Shown here piece after piece: positions 29,661 to 39,760 of a DNA stretch of 64,000 bases; position 1 is the stretch's first letter; each line of letters opens with the position of its first letter. The stretch covers positions 10,738,001 to 10,802,000 of the forward strand of contig NC_071340.1 in NCBI RefSeq assembly GCF_027744825.2, in the 5' to 3' direction. The notes beneath the pieces were generated by a model, which was given only the letters and a program-made list of their open reading frames with translations, had not been told where the DNA came from and did not search any database. The position numbers and the translations under genes are program-made. This stretch comes from Synchiropus splendidus. Its lineage: Eukaryota > Chordata > Actinopteri > Syngnathiformes > Callionymidae.

Positions 29661-30407
29661 ATCCTAACACGTGAGTGTGGAGGAACAGCGGTTGAACTCT
29701 GAGTCCCTCTTGGATACTGGAGAAAAGCAATTTCGGCCTCTTGTATCTGCGATCTTGCTCTTTCAGGCGTGACCCACTGTTTGCCACCATAGATGTAGGA
29801 ATTTGTGACTGACCAGTAAATGGTTTCAATCTTCACCAAACCAGAACATGTGGGTCAACAGGACTCCAGCCAAGTCGATTCATATATTGCAGATATTTAC
29901 ATTTTTGGCCATGACGTGCAACTCATGAGCTTTTTTTGCGACCCAAATGGACCCACACTGTATAATCTGTGCGGCTCAGAGTGAACCACCAAATCTTCCT
30001 TGACTCTGGGAATCACCTGAGAACAGGCCAAAGAGATGAAGGATGGCGGCAAGAATCCATGAGGGGATGGAGCTTTATGGAAACAATCCGTTATTGTCTA
30101 ATAAAGAAGCTAAGCAAACATAACTCTGGCTCCTAAAACAGAATCACCTCCAGCTGGAAATATCAGATAACACTTGATGAATGTCGACTTATAATTCACT
30201 TCATCTTCACCTTGCACTGACCCAATGTTTCATATCTTATCTCTGGGGCCTGAAGTTTTTTGGAGGAGGTGGCTGATTTACGCTTTATTTTTAAGAAATC
30301 ATTTTATTCCACTTTCATCTTTGACCCTGGATAAATCTCAGATCTGCATTTACAGACTGACTTTTTACCTCGGCCACAGAGGTTATCTGTGTGTCGGCCT
30401 GCGCAGG
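29661..30407. other. Left flank of the chromovirus; no gene seen
   Basis: Unique sequence between the hAT element and the LTR retrotransposon. It continues at 36161 once the insertion is removed. Confidence 0.55.
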
Positions 30408-30412
30408 AAACC
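30408..30412. repeat. Target-site duplication, left copy (AAACC)
   Basis: The five bases directly before the 5' LTR match the five bases directly after the 3' LTR. Five-base duplications are usual for Ty3/gypsy integrases. The inferred empty site would read GGAAACCACTGG. Confidence 0.9.
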
Positions 30413-30570
30413 TGTCATGCGCACATTCGTCACACTTTTATTTTGGTGATTCCCGGTTGTGTCTTGTTTCCGTTTCCCTGTATTTCCCCAGCTTCACTGG
30501 CAACTCAGCTGGCGCTCATCGTCTCATCAGCGCTCTCATGGATATCTTCCCGTCAACGCCAGCTCGAGTT

Positions 30571-30581
30571 ACCAGGTGGTT
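30571..30581 (+). promoter_or_regulatory. Inferred RNA 5' end and self-primer (11 nt)
   Basis: ACCAGGTGGTT in the 5' LTR is the exact reverse complement of AACCACCTGGT at 31135-31145, just inside the LTR. In Tf1/sushi elements the first nucleotides of the transcript fold back and, after cleavage, prime minus-strand synthesis, so this match predicts the transcription start at A30571. The copy in the 3' LTR is at 35593-35603. The complementarity is seen directly; the start site and primer role are inferred. Confidence 0.7.
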
Positions 30582-30599
30582 TCGTTTCGTCTCGTACCA

Positions 30600-30635
30600 A
30601 TGGTAAATTCTCTCAAGACTCAATTCTCTCGTTGA
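30600..30635 (+). CDS. Short upstream ORF in the LTR leader
   Basis: This 11-codon frame starts with the only ATG I can find between the inferred RNA start (30571) and the gag-pol ATG (31128). It ends with TGA at 30633-30635. A leader of about 557 nt with one ATG is depleted in ATG, as expected if ribosomes scan from the cap to gag-pol. GTAAAT immediately follows this ATG and could act as a splice donor (see findings). No product is claimed. Confidence 0.3.
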   Translation: MVNSLKTQFSR

Positions 30636-31048
30636 CTTTCTGAACCTTCTAAATTCCTGTGCGCGCTCGAGTTCCGTCTCAGCCGCTTCCTTTGTTCCGC
30701 GTTCCTCCTCGCTCCGCTTTCTGTTCACTCCTCTCTCTCTCCTCCGCTATACCTACCCGCGTGTGAGCGTTTTCTGCTAAGCTCATTTCTCATTTATCGT
30801 AGAGATCGTTATATCCTCGTGTGAGTGTGTGTTTTGGCCACCACCGAGCGCTTTTTGTTTAGTCAGTCTCGTGAGTTGATCTCCGAGCGTTTTTGTGTTC
30901 TCCTCTTTAATAGGCTCGATTCTAATTCGCCTCTCTTTCGTTTCAGATTTTTTCCCAGTCCCTACGTGTAGTTCCCGGTCCACTTTTTGGGTTCCGGCGC
31001 CTTTTGTTCTCCTCAGTTCGTCTGTGTAATATATATTGTTCGTCTGTC

Positions 31049-31054
31049 ATTAAA
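31049..31054 (+). terminator. ATTAAA polyadenylation-type signal in the LTR
   Basis: ATTAAA lies about 80 bases before the LTR end, with its copy at 36071-36076 in the 3' LTR. No AATAAA is present in the LTR, so this is the best candidate for RNA 3'-end formation and for placing the R/U5 border roughly 15-25 bases downstream. The placement is inferred. Confidence 0.45.
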
Positions 31055-31127
31055 TTGTTAATTTAACCTCGTCCTCCGAGTCATCTGTCGGCCAGCAACC
31101 ACTGCGTTTGGATCTGCCTACTTAGCC

Positions 31128-34100
31128 ATGTCAGAACCACCTGGTCAGTCCCCAGATCCAGCAGTTGTTGCTGACCTACAGAGGGCTATAGGCATTCAGG
31201 ACTCGAGACTCACGACTCTTGAGAGAGCGACCCAGAGCGTCCTGGACCAGCTGCAGCGCATGTCTGCCTCTTCTGCTGAATCAGGTGCCTCCGCGCCGGT
31301 CTCAGCAACAGCCTCTGCAGCTGATCCAGAACGACCTGTTACCAGCGGACGTGAACCGATCATTCCCACGCCGGAGGTTTATGCAGGTAAGCCAGGCTTT
31401 TGTAAAAATTTTTTAATCCAATGTTCACTAGTTTTTGATTTACAACCATCCTACTTTAAGACGGACCGAGCCAGAGTAGCTTACTGCATGAACCTCCTGC
31501 GTGACAAGGCCAGTCAGTGGGCTGTCTCCTTATGGGAATCAGACTCTCCCATTCTCTACAGCTTTAAGAGCTTTTCTTTGGAGATGCGAAGGGTTTTTGA
31601 CGCCCCATTTAAGAGTGGACCCAGTGCCTCTCAGCGTCTCATCTCCATGGCTCAGAACACGCCGAGCGAGTCTGTGTCCGAATACTCTGTTCGCTTCCGC
31701 ATAGCAGCCGCAGAGGCTGACTGGAACGAGTCGGCTCTCATGTCCGCTTTTTCTAACGGCCTATCCAGTAATGTCCAGGACCAGTTGTCCTTACGCGATG
31801 AGCCTAACTCCCTGGAGGAGCTAATTCTCCTCGCTATTCGAATCGACAACCGCATAAGAGAGCATGCCCGGCGGAGACGGTCCATCCCTCACCTGGTGCC
31901 TTCAGTCCCGTTCTCACCACCAGAACCTTGTTCCCAGTCAGATTCCCCAGTAGATCAATCTGAGCCTATGCAGGTGGGGAGAACGAGACTTACACCAGAA
32001 GAACGCCAGCTTCGAATTTCTCGCGGACTTTGTTTGTACTGTGGTCGACCTGGCCACATAATCCGTGCCTGTCCAACCCGTCCCAGGGGCCCCCGTCTTC
32101 CTCTCGTCTCCGATAAAGAGGTCAGTATTCCTTTAACCACCAGAGTAGGTAGAATCATCTTCTCCGCTTCACTACGTGAAAATGATTCATGCACCTCCGT
32201 TGAAGCCTTTATTGACTCCGGTGCTGATGACAATTTTATAGACGCCGCCTTTGCTGATTCTATGTCCCTCTCTCTCATCAGGCTGGACACTCCTCGTTCC
32301 CTCTCAGCAATTGACGGCAGTCCTCTTCCGTGTGTCACGCACCGCACCTCACCTTTGACTCTCACCCTGTCTGGCAACCACACTGAGGTGATCTCCTTCC
32401 TGGTTCTTCCGGCCTCCTCATCCCCATTGGTCCTTGGTTTTCCCTGGCTCTCTCTTCACAATCCTCACATCGATTGGTCTACATCCAAGGTTTCAGGTTG
32501 GAGCACTTTTTGTCACTCTCACTGCCTCCGTTCTGCGCACTCCGCTCTCCCTCATCCACTTCCTCCCTCCCCTCCCGACCTCTCACGTGTTCCCTCTTGC
32601 TACCACGATCTGGGGCAGGTTTTTAGCAAAGATCAGGCCCTGTCTCTCCCCCCGCATCGTCCCTACGATTGCGCCATTGATCTGGTTCCTGGGGCTCCTT
32701 TTCCCGCTAGCAGACTCTATAATGTCTCTCGACCTGAGAGAGAAGCACTCGAAAACTATATCAACGAATCTCTTGCGGCAGGCCTGATCCGTCCCTCCTC
32801 CTCCCCCCTGGGGGCGGGATTCTTCTTCGTGAGTAAAAGAGACAAGACCTTACGCCCTTGCGTTGACTATCGTGGCCTAAATTCAATCACCATCAGAAAT
32901 CAGTATCCCCTTCCTCTCATCGACCCCGCTTTTGAACCTCTGAATCAGGCCACAATCTTCTCCAAACTCGATCTCCGTAACGCCTATCACTTGGTTCGCA
33001 TACGAGAGGGAGACGAGTGGAAGACTGCTTTTAAGACCCCCCTGGGACACTTTGAATATCGAGTCATGCCTTTTGGTTTAACCAACGCCCCAGCTGTTTT
33101 TCAAGCTTTAGTTAATGATGTTCTCAGGGACATGATTAATCACTTTGTGTATGTGTACTTGGATGACATCCTGATTTTCTCGAGAGGGGAGGAGGAACAT
33201 CAGGAACATGTCCGCCTCGTACTTCAGAGGTTGCTGGAGAATAAGTTATTCTGCAAAGCTGAGAAGTGTGAATTCCACGCCAAACAGGTCAGTTTCCTGG
33301 GTTTTATTCTGGGAGAGGGACGTCTTATTCCAGATCCAGCTAAGACTGAAGCAATCTCAAACTGGAAAACTCCCACCAACCGCAAACAGCTCCAGCAGTT
33401 CCTTGGATTTGCTAACTTTTACCGCCGATTCATTCGGAACTATAGCAAGGTTGCCGCCCCACTGACCTCACTTACTTCGACCAAGAAGGAATTTTCCTGG
33501 ACTCCTGAAGCTGAACAAGCCTTCACTAACCTACGAACTCTATTCTCCTCCGCCCCCATCCTTCGTCATCCAGACCCAAGACTCCAATTCATCGTGGAAG
33601 TGGACGCTTCAAACTCTGGGGTGGGTGCGGTGCTTTCCCAGCGGGACCCCAACGACCAAAAGGTACATCCCTGCGCATTCTTCTCTAGAAGACTGACTCC
33701 TGCTGAACGGAACTATGACATTGGCAATCGTGAGTTACTGGCGATGGTGGCTGCCCTACAAGAGTGGAGGCACTGGCTAGAGGGCACCGAAACCCCCTTC
33801 ATGGTACTTACCGACCACAAGAACCTGACCTATCTGCAGAACGCTAAACGCCTTAACTCTCGTCAGGCCCGGTGGGCTCTTTTCCTGGGAAGATTCAATT
33901 TTTCCATCACTTACCGTCCAGGGAGCCAAAACCTCAAGCCCGACTCTCTCTCTCGCCTACATGATCCCGCTGATCCTGTTGAGAAGACGGAGACCATTCT
34001 TCCAGCGTCCTGTTTCATCCGAGCCGCCAGCTGGGACGTGGAGAGGGCTGTCCTGGAAGCCCAGAAACATCACCCAGCTCCCAGCTCTGGTCCCCCTAAT

Positions 34101-35423
34101 CGCTTGTTCGTCCCCGAACCGACAAGACCACAGATCCTCCAGTGGGGTCATTCTTCCAAACTCGCCTGCCATCCTGGTATGTTCCGCACACTGAATCTCA
34201 TCAGCCAACGTTTCTGGTGGCCAGGCATGACTCGGGACATCAAGGACTTTTGCAGGGCTTGTACCACCTGCAACAGAGCCAAGTCCTCCCACCGTCCTCC
34301 AGCTGGTCTCCTTCAACCACTACCACTTCCTGGTCGTCCTTGGTCCCACATAGCCGTGGACTTTGTAACTGGTCTTCCTCCTTCAGCAGGCATGACCACT
34401 ATCATGACAGTGGTGGACCGCTTCTCTAAGATGGCACACTTCATCCCCCTGCCGAAACTGCCATCCGCTCTTGAGACTGCTGATCTGCTGGTTCTACACG
34501 TCTTCCGCCTTCACGGGATCCCCAGTGACGTGGTCTCAGACAGGGGACCACAATTCTCCTCCCAGGTCTGGCGCTCCTTCCTAAAGGCTCTGGGAGCATC
34601 ACCAAGCCTTTCCTCCGGCCATCATCCTCAGACCAATGGACAAACGGAAAGGACTAACCAGGATCTTGAGTCTGCACTGAGATGCGTCTCTGCTCAAGAC
34701 CCTTCCTCCTGGTCATCTCACCTTCCATGGGTAGAATACGCCCATAACACCCTCATCTCATCTGCTACGGGCATGTCTCCCTTCATGGTCGCTTTTGGTT
34801 ATCAGCCTCCTTTGTTTCCCTCCCAAGAAGCTGCGACCACCGTTCCGTCAGTGACCCACCACCTACAACGCTGCCGAGAGACCTGGTCCCGCGCCAGAGC
34901 AGCTCTATCTCTCACCTCGGAACGCAATAAAAGACTAGCAGACCGGAGCCGAATCCCTGCGCCCTCATACCAACCCGGCGACAAGGTCTGGCTTTCTACG
35001 CGTGATCTACAGCTTCCGGGTGAGTCACGAAAACTCTCTCCCAGATACATTGGCCCTTTCAAGATCGAGAAGACAATCAACAACTCTGCAGTCAAGTTGA
35101 AACTTCCAGACTCTCTTCGCATCCACCCAACCTTCCATGTTTCCTTGCTTAAGCCAGTCTCCTCATCCCCACTCCATGCAGCCTCTGAAACTCCTCCTCC
35201 CCCTCCTTTCACCATTGATAATCACCCTGCTTACACGGTCCACAAGATTCTGGATAGCAGACGTCGTGGCCGGGGGGTCCAGTATTTGGTAGACTGGGAG
35301 GGCTATGGCCCTGAAGAGCGTTCATGGGTTTCTCGGTCACTCATTTTAGACCCTACCCTCATTTCTGAGTTCCACACTAGTCACCCTGATAGACCTGGTA
35401 GAGTGCCTCGAGGCCCTCCTTAA
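31128..35423 (+). CDS. Gag-Pol polyprotein of a chromovirus (1431 aa, single frame)
   Basis: One intact frame carries all proteins for particle assembly, reverse transcription and integration. Gag spans about residues 1-325, with a coiled-coil-like N-terminus and a CX2CX4HX4C zinc knuckle (Cys302, Cys305, His310, Cys315). Protease has DSGAD at 363-367. Reverse transcriptase has catalytic Asp615 and the YLDD pair Asp679/Asp680. RNase H starts near 822 with Asp826. Integrase has an HHCC region (about 1008-1048, CTTC at 1045-1048), a DD35E triad (Asp1078, Asp1138, Glu1174) and a GPF module (1309-1311). A chromodomain occupies about 1369-1420 and, in this group, reads modified histone tails to guide integration. 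The ATG at 31128 is the first after an in-frame TAA at 31059, with G at -3; it lies inside the 5' LTR. No frameshift separates gag from pol, as in Tf1. The stop overlaps the polypurine tract. Gag of this group is the known source of domesticated vertebrate genes such as PEG10. All key residues are present, so function is plausible. Confidence 0.96.
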   Translation: MSEPPGQSPDPAVVADLQRAIGIQDSRLTTLERATQSVLDQLQRMSASSAESGASAPVSATASAADPERPVTSGREPIIPTPEVYAGKPGFCKNFLIQCSLVFDLQPSYFKTDRARVAYCMNLLRDKASQWAVSLWESDSPILYSFKSFSLEMRRVFDAPFKSGPSASQRLISMAQNTPSESVSEYSVRFRIAAAEADWNESALMSAFSNGLSSNVQDQLSLRDEPNSLEELILLAIRIDNRIREHARRRRSIPHLVPSVPFSPPEPCSQSDSPVDQSEPMQVGRTRLTPEERQLRISRGLCLYCGRPGHIIRACPTRPRGPRLPLVSDKEVSIPLTTRVGRIIFSASLRENDSCTSVEAFIDSGADDNFIDAAFADSMSLSLIRLDTPRSLSAIDGSPLPCVTHRTSPLTLTLSGNHTEVISFLVLPASSSPLVLGFPWLSLHNPHIDWSTSKVSGWSTFCHSHCLRSAHSALPHPLPPSPPDLSRVPSCYHDLGQVFSKDQALSLPPHRPYDCAIDLVPGAPFPASRLYNVSRPEREALENYINESLAAGLIRPSSSPLGAGFFFVSKRDKTLRPCVDYRGLNSITIRNQYPLPLIDPAFEPLNQATIFSKLDLRNAYHLVRIREGDEWKTAFKTPLGHFEYRVMPFGLTNAPAVFQALVNDVLRDMINHFVYVYLDDILIFSRGEEEHQEHVRLVLQRLLENKLFCKAEKCEFHAKQVSFLGFILGEGRLIPDPAKTEAISNWKTPTNRKQLQQFLGFANFYRRFIRNYSKVAAPLTSLTSTKKEFSWTPEAEQAFTNLRTLFSSAPILRHPDPRLQFIVEVDASNSGVGAVLSQRDPNDQKVHPCAFFSRRLTPAERNYDIGNRELLAMVAALQEWRHWLEGTETPFMVLTDHKNLTYLQNAKRLNSRQARWALFLGRFNFSITYRPGSQNLKPDSLSRLHDPADPVEKTETILPASCFIRAASWDVERAVLEAQKHHPAPSSGPPNRLFVPEPTRPQILQWGHSSKLACHPGMFRTLNLISQRFWWPGMTRDIKDFCRACTTCNRAKSSHRPPAGLLQPLPLPGRPWSHIAVDFVTGLPPSAGMTTIMTVVDRFSKMAHFIPLPKLPSALETADLLVLHVFRLHGIPSDVVSDRGPQFSSQVWRSFLKALGASPSLSSGHHPQTNGQTERTNQDLESALRCVSAQDPSSWSSHLPWVEYAHNTLISSATGMSPFMVAFGYQPPLFPSQEAATTVPSVTHHLQRCRETWSRARAALSLTSERNKRLADRSRIPAPSYQPGDKVWLSTRDLQLPGESRKLSPRYIGPFKIEKTINNSAVKLKLPDSLRIHPTFHVSLLKPVSSSPLHAASETPPPPPFTIDNHPAYTVHKILDSRRRGRGVQYLVDWEGYGPEERSWVSRSLILDPTLISEFHTSHPDRPGRVPRGPP
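31135..31145 (+). other. Primer-binding site, self-priming type
   Basis: AACCACCTGGT begins two bases after the 5' LTR end. A tRNA-primed element would normally start here with TGG complementary to the CCA end of a tRNA; this sequence does not. It pairs over 11 bases with the inferred RNA 5' end at 30571-30581. It also lies inside gag-pol codons 3-6 (Glu-Pro-Pro-Gly), so primer site and protein sequence constrain each other. Confidence 0.72.
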
Positions 35424-35431
35424 AGGGGGGG
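35422..35431 (+). other. Polypurine tract (plus-strand primer site)
   Basis: AAAGGGGGGG lies three bases before the 3' LTR. A tract of this kind resists RNase H and primes plus-strand DNA. Its first two bases are part of the gag-pol stop codon TAA (35421-35423), so no noncoding spacer separates pol from the replication signal. Confidence 0.88.
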
Positions 35432-35434
35432 TAC

Positions 35435-36155
35435 TGTCATGCGCACATTCGTCACACTTTTATTTTGGTGATTCCCGGTTGTGTCTTGTTTCCGTTTCCC
35501 TGTATTTCCCCAGCTTCACTGGCAACTCAGCTGGCGCTCATCGTCTCATCAGCGCTCTCATGGATATCTTCCCGTCAACGCCAGCTCGAGTTACCAGGTG
35601 GTTTCGTTTCGTCTCGTACCAATGGTAAATTCTCTCAAGACTCAATTCTCTCGTTGACTTTCTGAACCTTCTAAATTCCTGTGCGCGCTCGAGTTCCGTC
35701 TCAGCCGCTTCCTTTGTTCCGCGTTCCTCCTCGCTCCGCTTTCTGTTCACTCCTCTCTCTCTCCTCCGCTATACCTACCCGCGTGTGAGCGTTTTCTGCT
35801 AAGCTCATTTCTCATTTATCGTAGAGATCGTTATATCCTCGTGTGAGTGTGTGTTTTGGCCACCACCGAGCGCTTTTTGTTTAGTCAGTCTCGTGAGTTG
35901 ATCTCCGAGCGTTTTTGTGTTCTCCTCTTTAATAGGCTCGATTCTAATTCGCCTCTCTTTCGTTTCAGATTTTTTCCCAGTCCCTACGTGTAGTTCCCGG
36001 TCCACTTTTTGGGTTCCGGCGCCTTTTGTTCTCCTCAGTTCGTCTGTGTAATATATATTGTTCGTCTGTCATTAAATTGTTAATTTAACCTCGTCCTCCG
36101 AGTCATCTGTCGGCCAGCAACCACTGCGTTTGGATCTGCCTACTTAGCCATGTCA
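35435..36155 (+). repeat. 3' LTR (721 bp) of the chromovirus
   Basis: I see no substitution or indel relative to 30413-31133, and the reading frames carried by the two LTRs are the same. The polyadenylation-type signal ATTAAA is at 36071-36076. The terminal ATG at 36150 runs out of the element and meets a stop after eight codons, so it makes no product here. The right edge is fixed by the target duplication AAACC, after which the sequence departs from the gag region that follows the 5' LTR. Confidence 0.95.
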
Positions 36156-36160
36156 AAACC
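36156..36160. repeat. Target-site duplication, right copy (AAACC)
   Basis: This is the exact copy of 30408-30412 immediately after the terminal CA of the 3' LTR. The perfect match fits a young insertion. Confidence 0.9.
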
Positions 36161-36677
36161 ACTGGCAAAGACTTGAAAGGGTTTCTGGGAGGTGATTGAA
36201 TTTTTGTTCTGGTCCACCATCTAGAAACTCGGTCGGCAAGTTCTGCAACACTCCGGTCCAAATAGGCGTATTTGAATTTGACTACTGACAGTATCAATCA
36301 TTTTACAAATGTCGGGAATATTGGACAAAACAGATGCAGGGCACTGAAGTTGGGTGGAAATGAGGCGGAGCTCTGTGCTCTCCGAGGGCTTCTCCAGTCC
36401 CCATCGTTTGCTCTGCAGTCAATGCTTTACAAATGACACTCGGCATCACAGAGTGTCATTTCAACACATTGCGGCGACCACATCAACCCAAATGAACAAA
36501 CCAAAGACGTCAATAAAACAAAATTTGGTCGCTACTGTTTTCTCTGTAAACTGCTGAAGGAAAAGAAGGCAGAGGCTGATGTCTGTTTTGACCACATGAA
36601 TCCTGAAATATTTTCTTTTGTGGGCGATTGACTGACAGACTGGAAGCTGATCACGTGCGTCTGCGGTGACACACAAT

Positions 36678-36708
<31 letters not shown>

Positions 36709-39486
36709 GGTGCCAGCGTATTGTTTCCACTGTTTAGTTTTGCGATACCAAGCCCGTCTTCTGCTGAAGTCAGTAGAGGTTTTGATCATGAAGTCATTGG
36801 ACAGGAGTAGCGGAATAGCTCTGTTCAGTTGTCACGTACACGAGCGGTGTTGAGATGTGGACGTTAAACTCCTCACACACAGTCGCTGGCGATACAAAGA
36901 GCTTTGTGTCTGCTGTTAAAATCAGGTCATTGTGTTGCTGAACTCCAGGTTCTGCTGTCCGCCCTTTCTCTGGACACTCACTCACAATCTTGGGCCGCAA
37001 CATGTGAATTCCCCTCGCAGGGTGGAGGAGAGCAGACCAAAGGAAGACGCCAGCACATTTGTGGAAGTGACCCGGAGCAAGGCAATTAACACCCAGCTGG
37101 CCGAGAAGAAACGCTCAGCCAGAAACTGCGCGGAAACCTTTTGCTCCCAGAGGTGCAAATGTGTGCAGCAGATCGTAGGTGTTGGTGAAAAGCAGCTTTC
37201 CACAAACTCACCTGAGTAAATACAAGTAAATAAACAAGAGCTCAATGCTTTTTGAGAGACTCACCACAGCTCAGGTTTTGAGGCGGTTCAAGGTGTCTGA
37301 AGAGCAAAGGGAGAAGTCTTGCCCTCATTTATGTAGCTACTCCGTTGCTGCACATCACAGAAGTTTAATTTTTTGGTTTGAATATAGATACAAATAAGCC
37401 GCGACTCCAGAGCAAACCACTTTTTGAGAGTGAAACTTGTCAGAGTTTGCACAGGTCTGCAGCATGACTCCGTTCACTCAGTCACTATAGCCTCATTCCG
37501 CTCAGTTGGATCAATGAAATGTCAGGATTTTTCGGCTTTCCGCGCACCGCCACATGAGTCCTGTAACGTTAAGACCGTACATAAGCATCGTAATGCCTCA
37601 TTATCGCTAGGTCAGCGCAAGAGAACGGTGTAGCCGCTCAGCCTGTAAATTCAACACCTCTCTCATTCATCGAGGTTTGTACAGCTGGCGCTCTGAATCG
37701 GGCTCAGAGCTCCTACACATGCAGACGTGCAGCGCCGCGATGGGATCACAGACACACACCCGTACTGTGACATCACCACACACCGCCGCTTCCTGCCTAA
37801 CCTTCAGCCCCCACCTTGGGAAATCACCCAGCGCCTGTCCAGCCACCCGGCCGTGAAATACACACCCCTGGAAATCTACCAGGGAGGGTGGAGGGGCTCG
37901 GGCAGTTGGGGTGCTGAGGGGCCAGGAGGCGGCGAGAAGCAAGCGTGTAAGGTTTGGAGATGGAAAATAAGGGAGCACAAAGAGGAGGGGTGCGAGGGGT
38001 GTTGATTAAGGGGGTATGGGTGTTGAGAGATGGAATTGAAGAGGGATTAAATGGACACTAGTTTTCGGGAGAGAAACAGAGAAGGGGGGGGCATGAAAGG
38101 AGGTCAGGGGTGCACTTTGGCCTTGAGACTGGGGCGCCGTCACGCTTCACGTCCCTAAAATCCACTTGGGCCTGTCGCTCTGGACGCAAGCAGTCCAGCC
38201 TTTGTTACGGTGGAGGAGTGGGAAGTGACAAGCATACCGAGATGTCTGACATGTCAGAGCAGTTGGCTGGGAGACCCCAACTCTGGTCAGGTCTGACGCG
38301 GCCCATCTGGAGCTCTGGATCCAGTCCAAGCTCTTTTAAATGATGAGAAGCACCGGAGAGATGCTCGACTGCACCTCAAGGAGAAAACAACATCAAGTTG
38401 GATCGGGATTTTGCATCCTGCTTCCGCGGAGTGAGAATCTTCAGGGAATCTGTTTACCAGTGTGTCGACGATCAGAGAGGCACAGCGTGTTCAAGTATCA
38501 AAATCATCGTCGGGAAATGCAGCTGTGAGTCGATCGATATCTGCAGGAGTGTTATGGACGACTGATGGATAAACTCCAGCCAACAGGTGGTGCATATTTC
38601 TGCTGAATTCAGGCAAAGTTGTGGGGTGATGATCTCTGCCCAGGTGCTGTACATTTAGCTGGGTAAGGGTGGGAGGCTTTGAGGCTACTGCCCGGCGTTT
38701 GTGATGTTTGTGTGGAGTCGTCCTGTACGCGTAGTTTTCAGCATCTAGCGCCAAGTCGCCTGAGGTGAGTAGCTCACCCCCGCCATGGAGAGCTTCTCCC
38801 CCGCGGTGCAGCTCTGCAGGCGGGAGCAAGTCCACGACCAAAACTTGGTTTGCTTGTCTTCACATGTTGGAATCGAACAGCCGTGTAAAGCCCCTTAAGA
38901 AGCTTCTTATTATCTATCAGCTGGATAACAGTTTTAGTTTTAAAAATTGAACATACACTTTCATGACAGAACGATGGAGGGAGTGATCCTTGTCTGACCC
39001 ACGACGCTAAAGACTGTCTGCGCCGCACAGCTAACAAAGCTAACAGTGCTAACGCTGAACATGAGGCCTCTCTTCAAAACTTTATTGATACTCCTGGACT
39101 GTCAAAGTTTGCTTTGTGGTTTAAAAGTTGGCGAAAAACTAAATGCACAACAAAATAAATGCGCTCCAAAATGTGAAGGGAGGTCATTGTTTTTATGAAG
39201 CAAGTTCAGGCAAAGAATGCTAAGGATTTGTCTGGAAACGCAAAATTACAATAAAATCATGCAAAAGAGATGTGATACAATTGAAACAGTTATTTAAAGT
39301 TAGTAAATCATGATATATTTTGCCATAATTCCCGCCTCTTTCTGGACACCTTTGAAACAAATACATTCTCTGCACTTTGTTTCAGCCTGGCAAAACAGCA
39401 ACCGAGTGTCAGTAGCTACAGTTTTTCACAAATGAATAGAGATTCTCTATAGGACTTTAAGCACAAGTGCTGAGGTTCCTTTGGTG
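36161..39486. other. Right flank of the chromovirus; no gene accepted
   Basis: Contains one (CA)n tract. A 117-codon minus-strand open stretch at 38491-38841 has a plausible composition but no ATG at its upstream edge, no known domain and no clear splice pair. The G-rich stretch at 37860-38110 is purine-biased on the plus strand. Confidence 0.5.
36678..36705. repeat. (CA)n microsatellite
   Basis: About 14 CA units preceded by the imperfect CACACAATA. Confidence 0.95.
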
Positions 39487-39760
39487 GTGTGCCTCGGGAT
39501 TTTTTCAATGAAACAATGAAGGGTTCTGTGGCTAGAAAAAGGTTGAGAAACCCACTTCTTAACTTCACCATCATCATTAGAGCCCGACAGATCGATCGTA
39601 GTGCACAAGCTAAGTCATTATTATTATCATTATTAATACTAAAATGTTTGGCGTTTTTATTTCCATTCATGAGGGGGGTCTCAAACGTGAGGCTTGTGGA
39701 TCATTTGTGTCTCAGGGGATGCAGTTCTGTGGTCTGCCACTGGTTGTCAAATTGTAGAAC
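39487..39760. repeat. Degenerate hAT-type terminal fragments
   Basis: AAAAAGGTTGAGAAACCCACT near 39535-39555 and the upstream GTGCCTCGGGATTTTTTC resemble the right end of a common fish hAT family. About 115 bases later GGGGGTCTCAAACGTGAGGC resembles the left end of another hAT family. Neither has a partner end or target duplication in view. Confidence 0.35.

Larger units (their letters stand above)
30413..31133 (+). repeat. 5' LTR (721 bp) of the chromovirus
   Basis: This is a direct copy of 35435-36155, offset by 5022 bp. By the self-priming model, transcription would start at A30571, giving U3 30413-30570, a long pyrimidine-rich R, and a short U5 after the ATTAAA signal at 31049-31054. A GATATC motif at 30541-30546, about 30 bases before the inferred start, is the only TATA-like sequence at a suitable distance. 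Unusually, the last six bases (31128-31133) are the start codon and second codon of gag-pol. The U3/R/U5 limits are inference; the LTR limits are seen directly. Confidence 0.95.
30413..36155 (+). mobile_element. Complete Tf1/sushi-group (chromovirus) Ty3/gypsy LTR retrotransposon
   Basis: This is a full-length element of 5743 bp. It starts TGTCATGCGC and ends ATGTCA, so it has the canonical TG...CA ends, and AAACC is duplicated on both sides (30408-30412 and 36156-36160). It has two 721-bp LTRs, a single gag-pol frame (31128-35423), a primer site just inside the 5' LTR and a polypurine tract (AAAGGGGGGG) before the 3' LTR. The gene order PR-RT-RH-IN and the C-terminal chromodomain place it in the chromovirus branch of Ty3/gypsy. 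The single fused frame and the self-complementary primer site point to the Tf1/sushi group known from fission yeast and fish. No envelope-like frame is present. Read line by line, the LTRs show no difference, so the insertion is inferred to be very recent. The first base is uncertain by one, because a C precedes TG at both LTR starts. Confidence 0.96.

Noticed and set aside
30516..30983. Minus-strand frames of 70 and 66 aa duplicated at 35538-36005
   Set aside because: They are antisense readings of the two LTR copies, duplicated only because the LTRs are.
31128..31145. A tRNA-type primer site at the 5' LTR edge
   Set aside because: The bases after the LTR do not start TGG as the complement of a tRNA CCA end; the exact match to the LTR supports self-priming instead.
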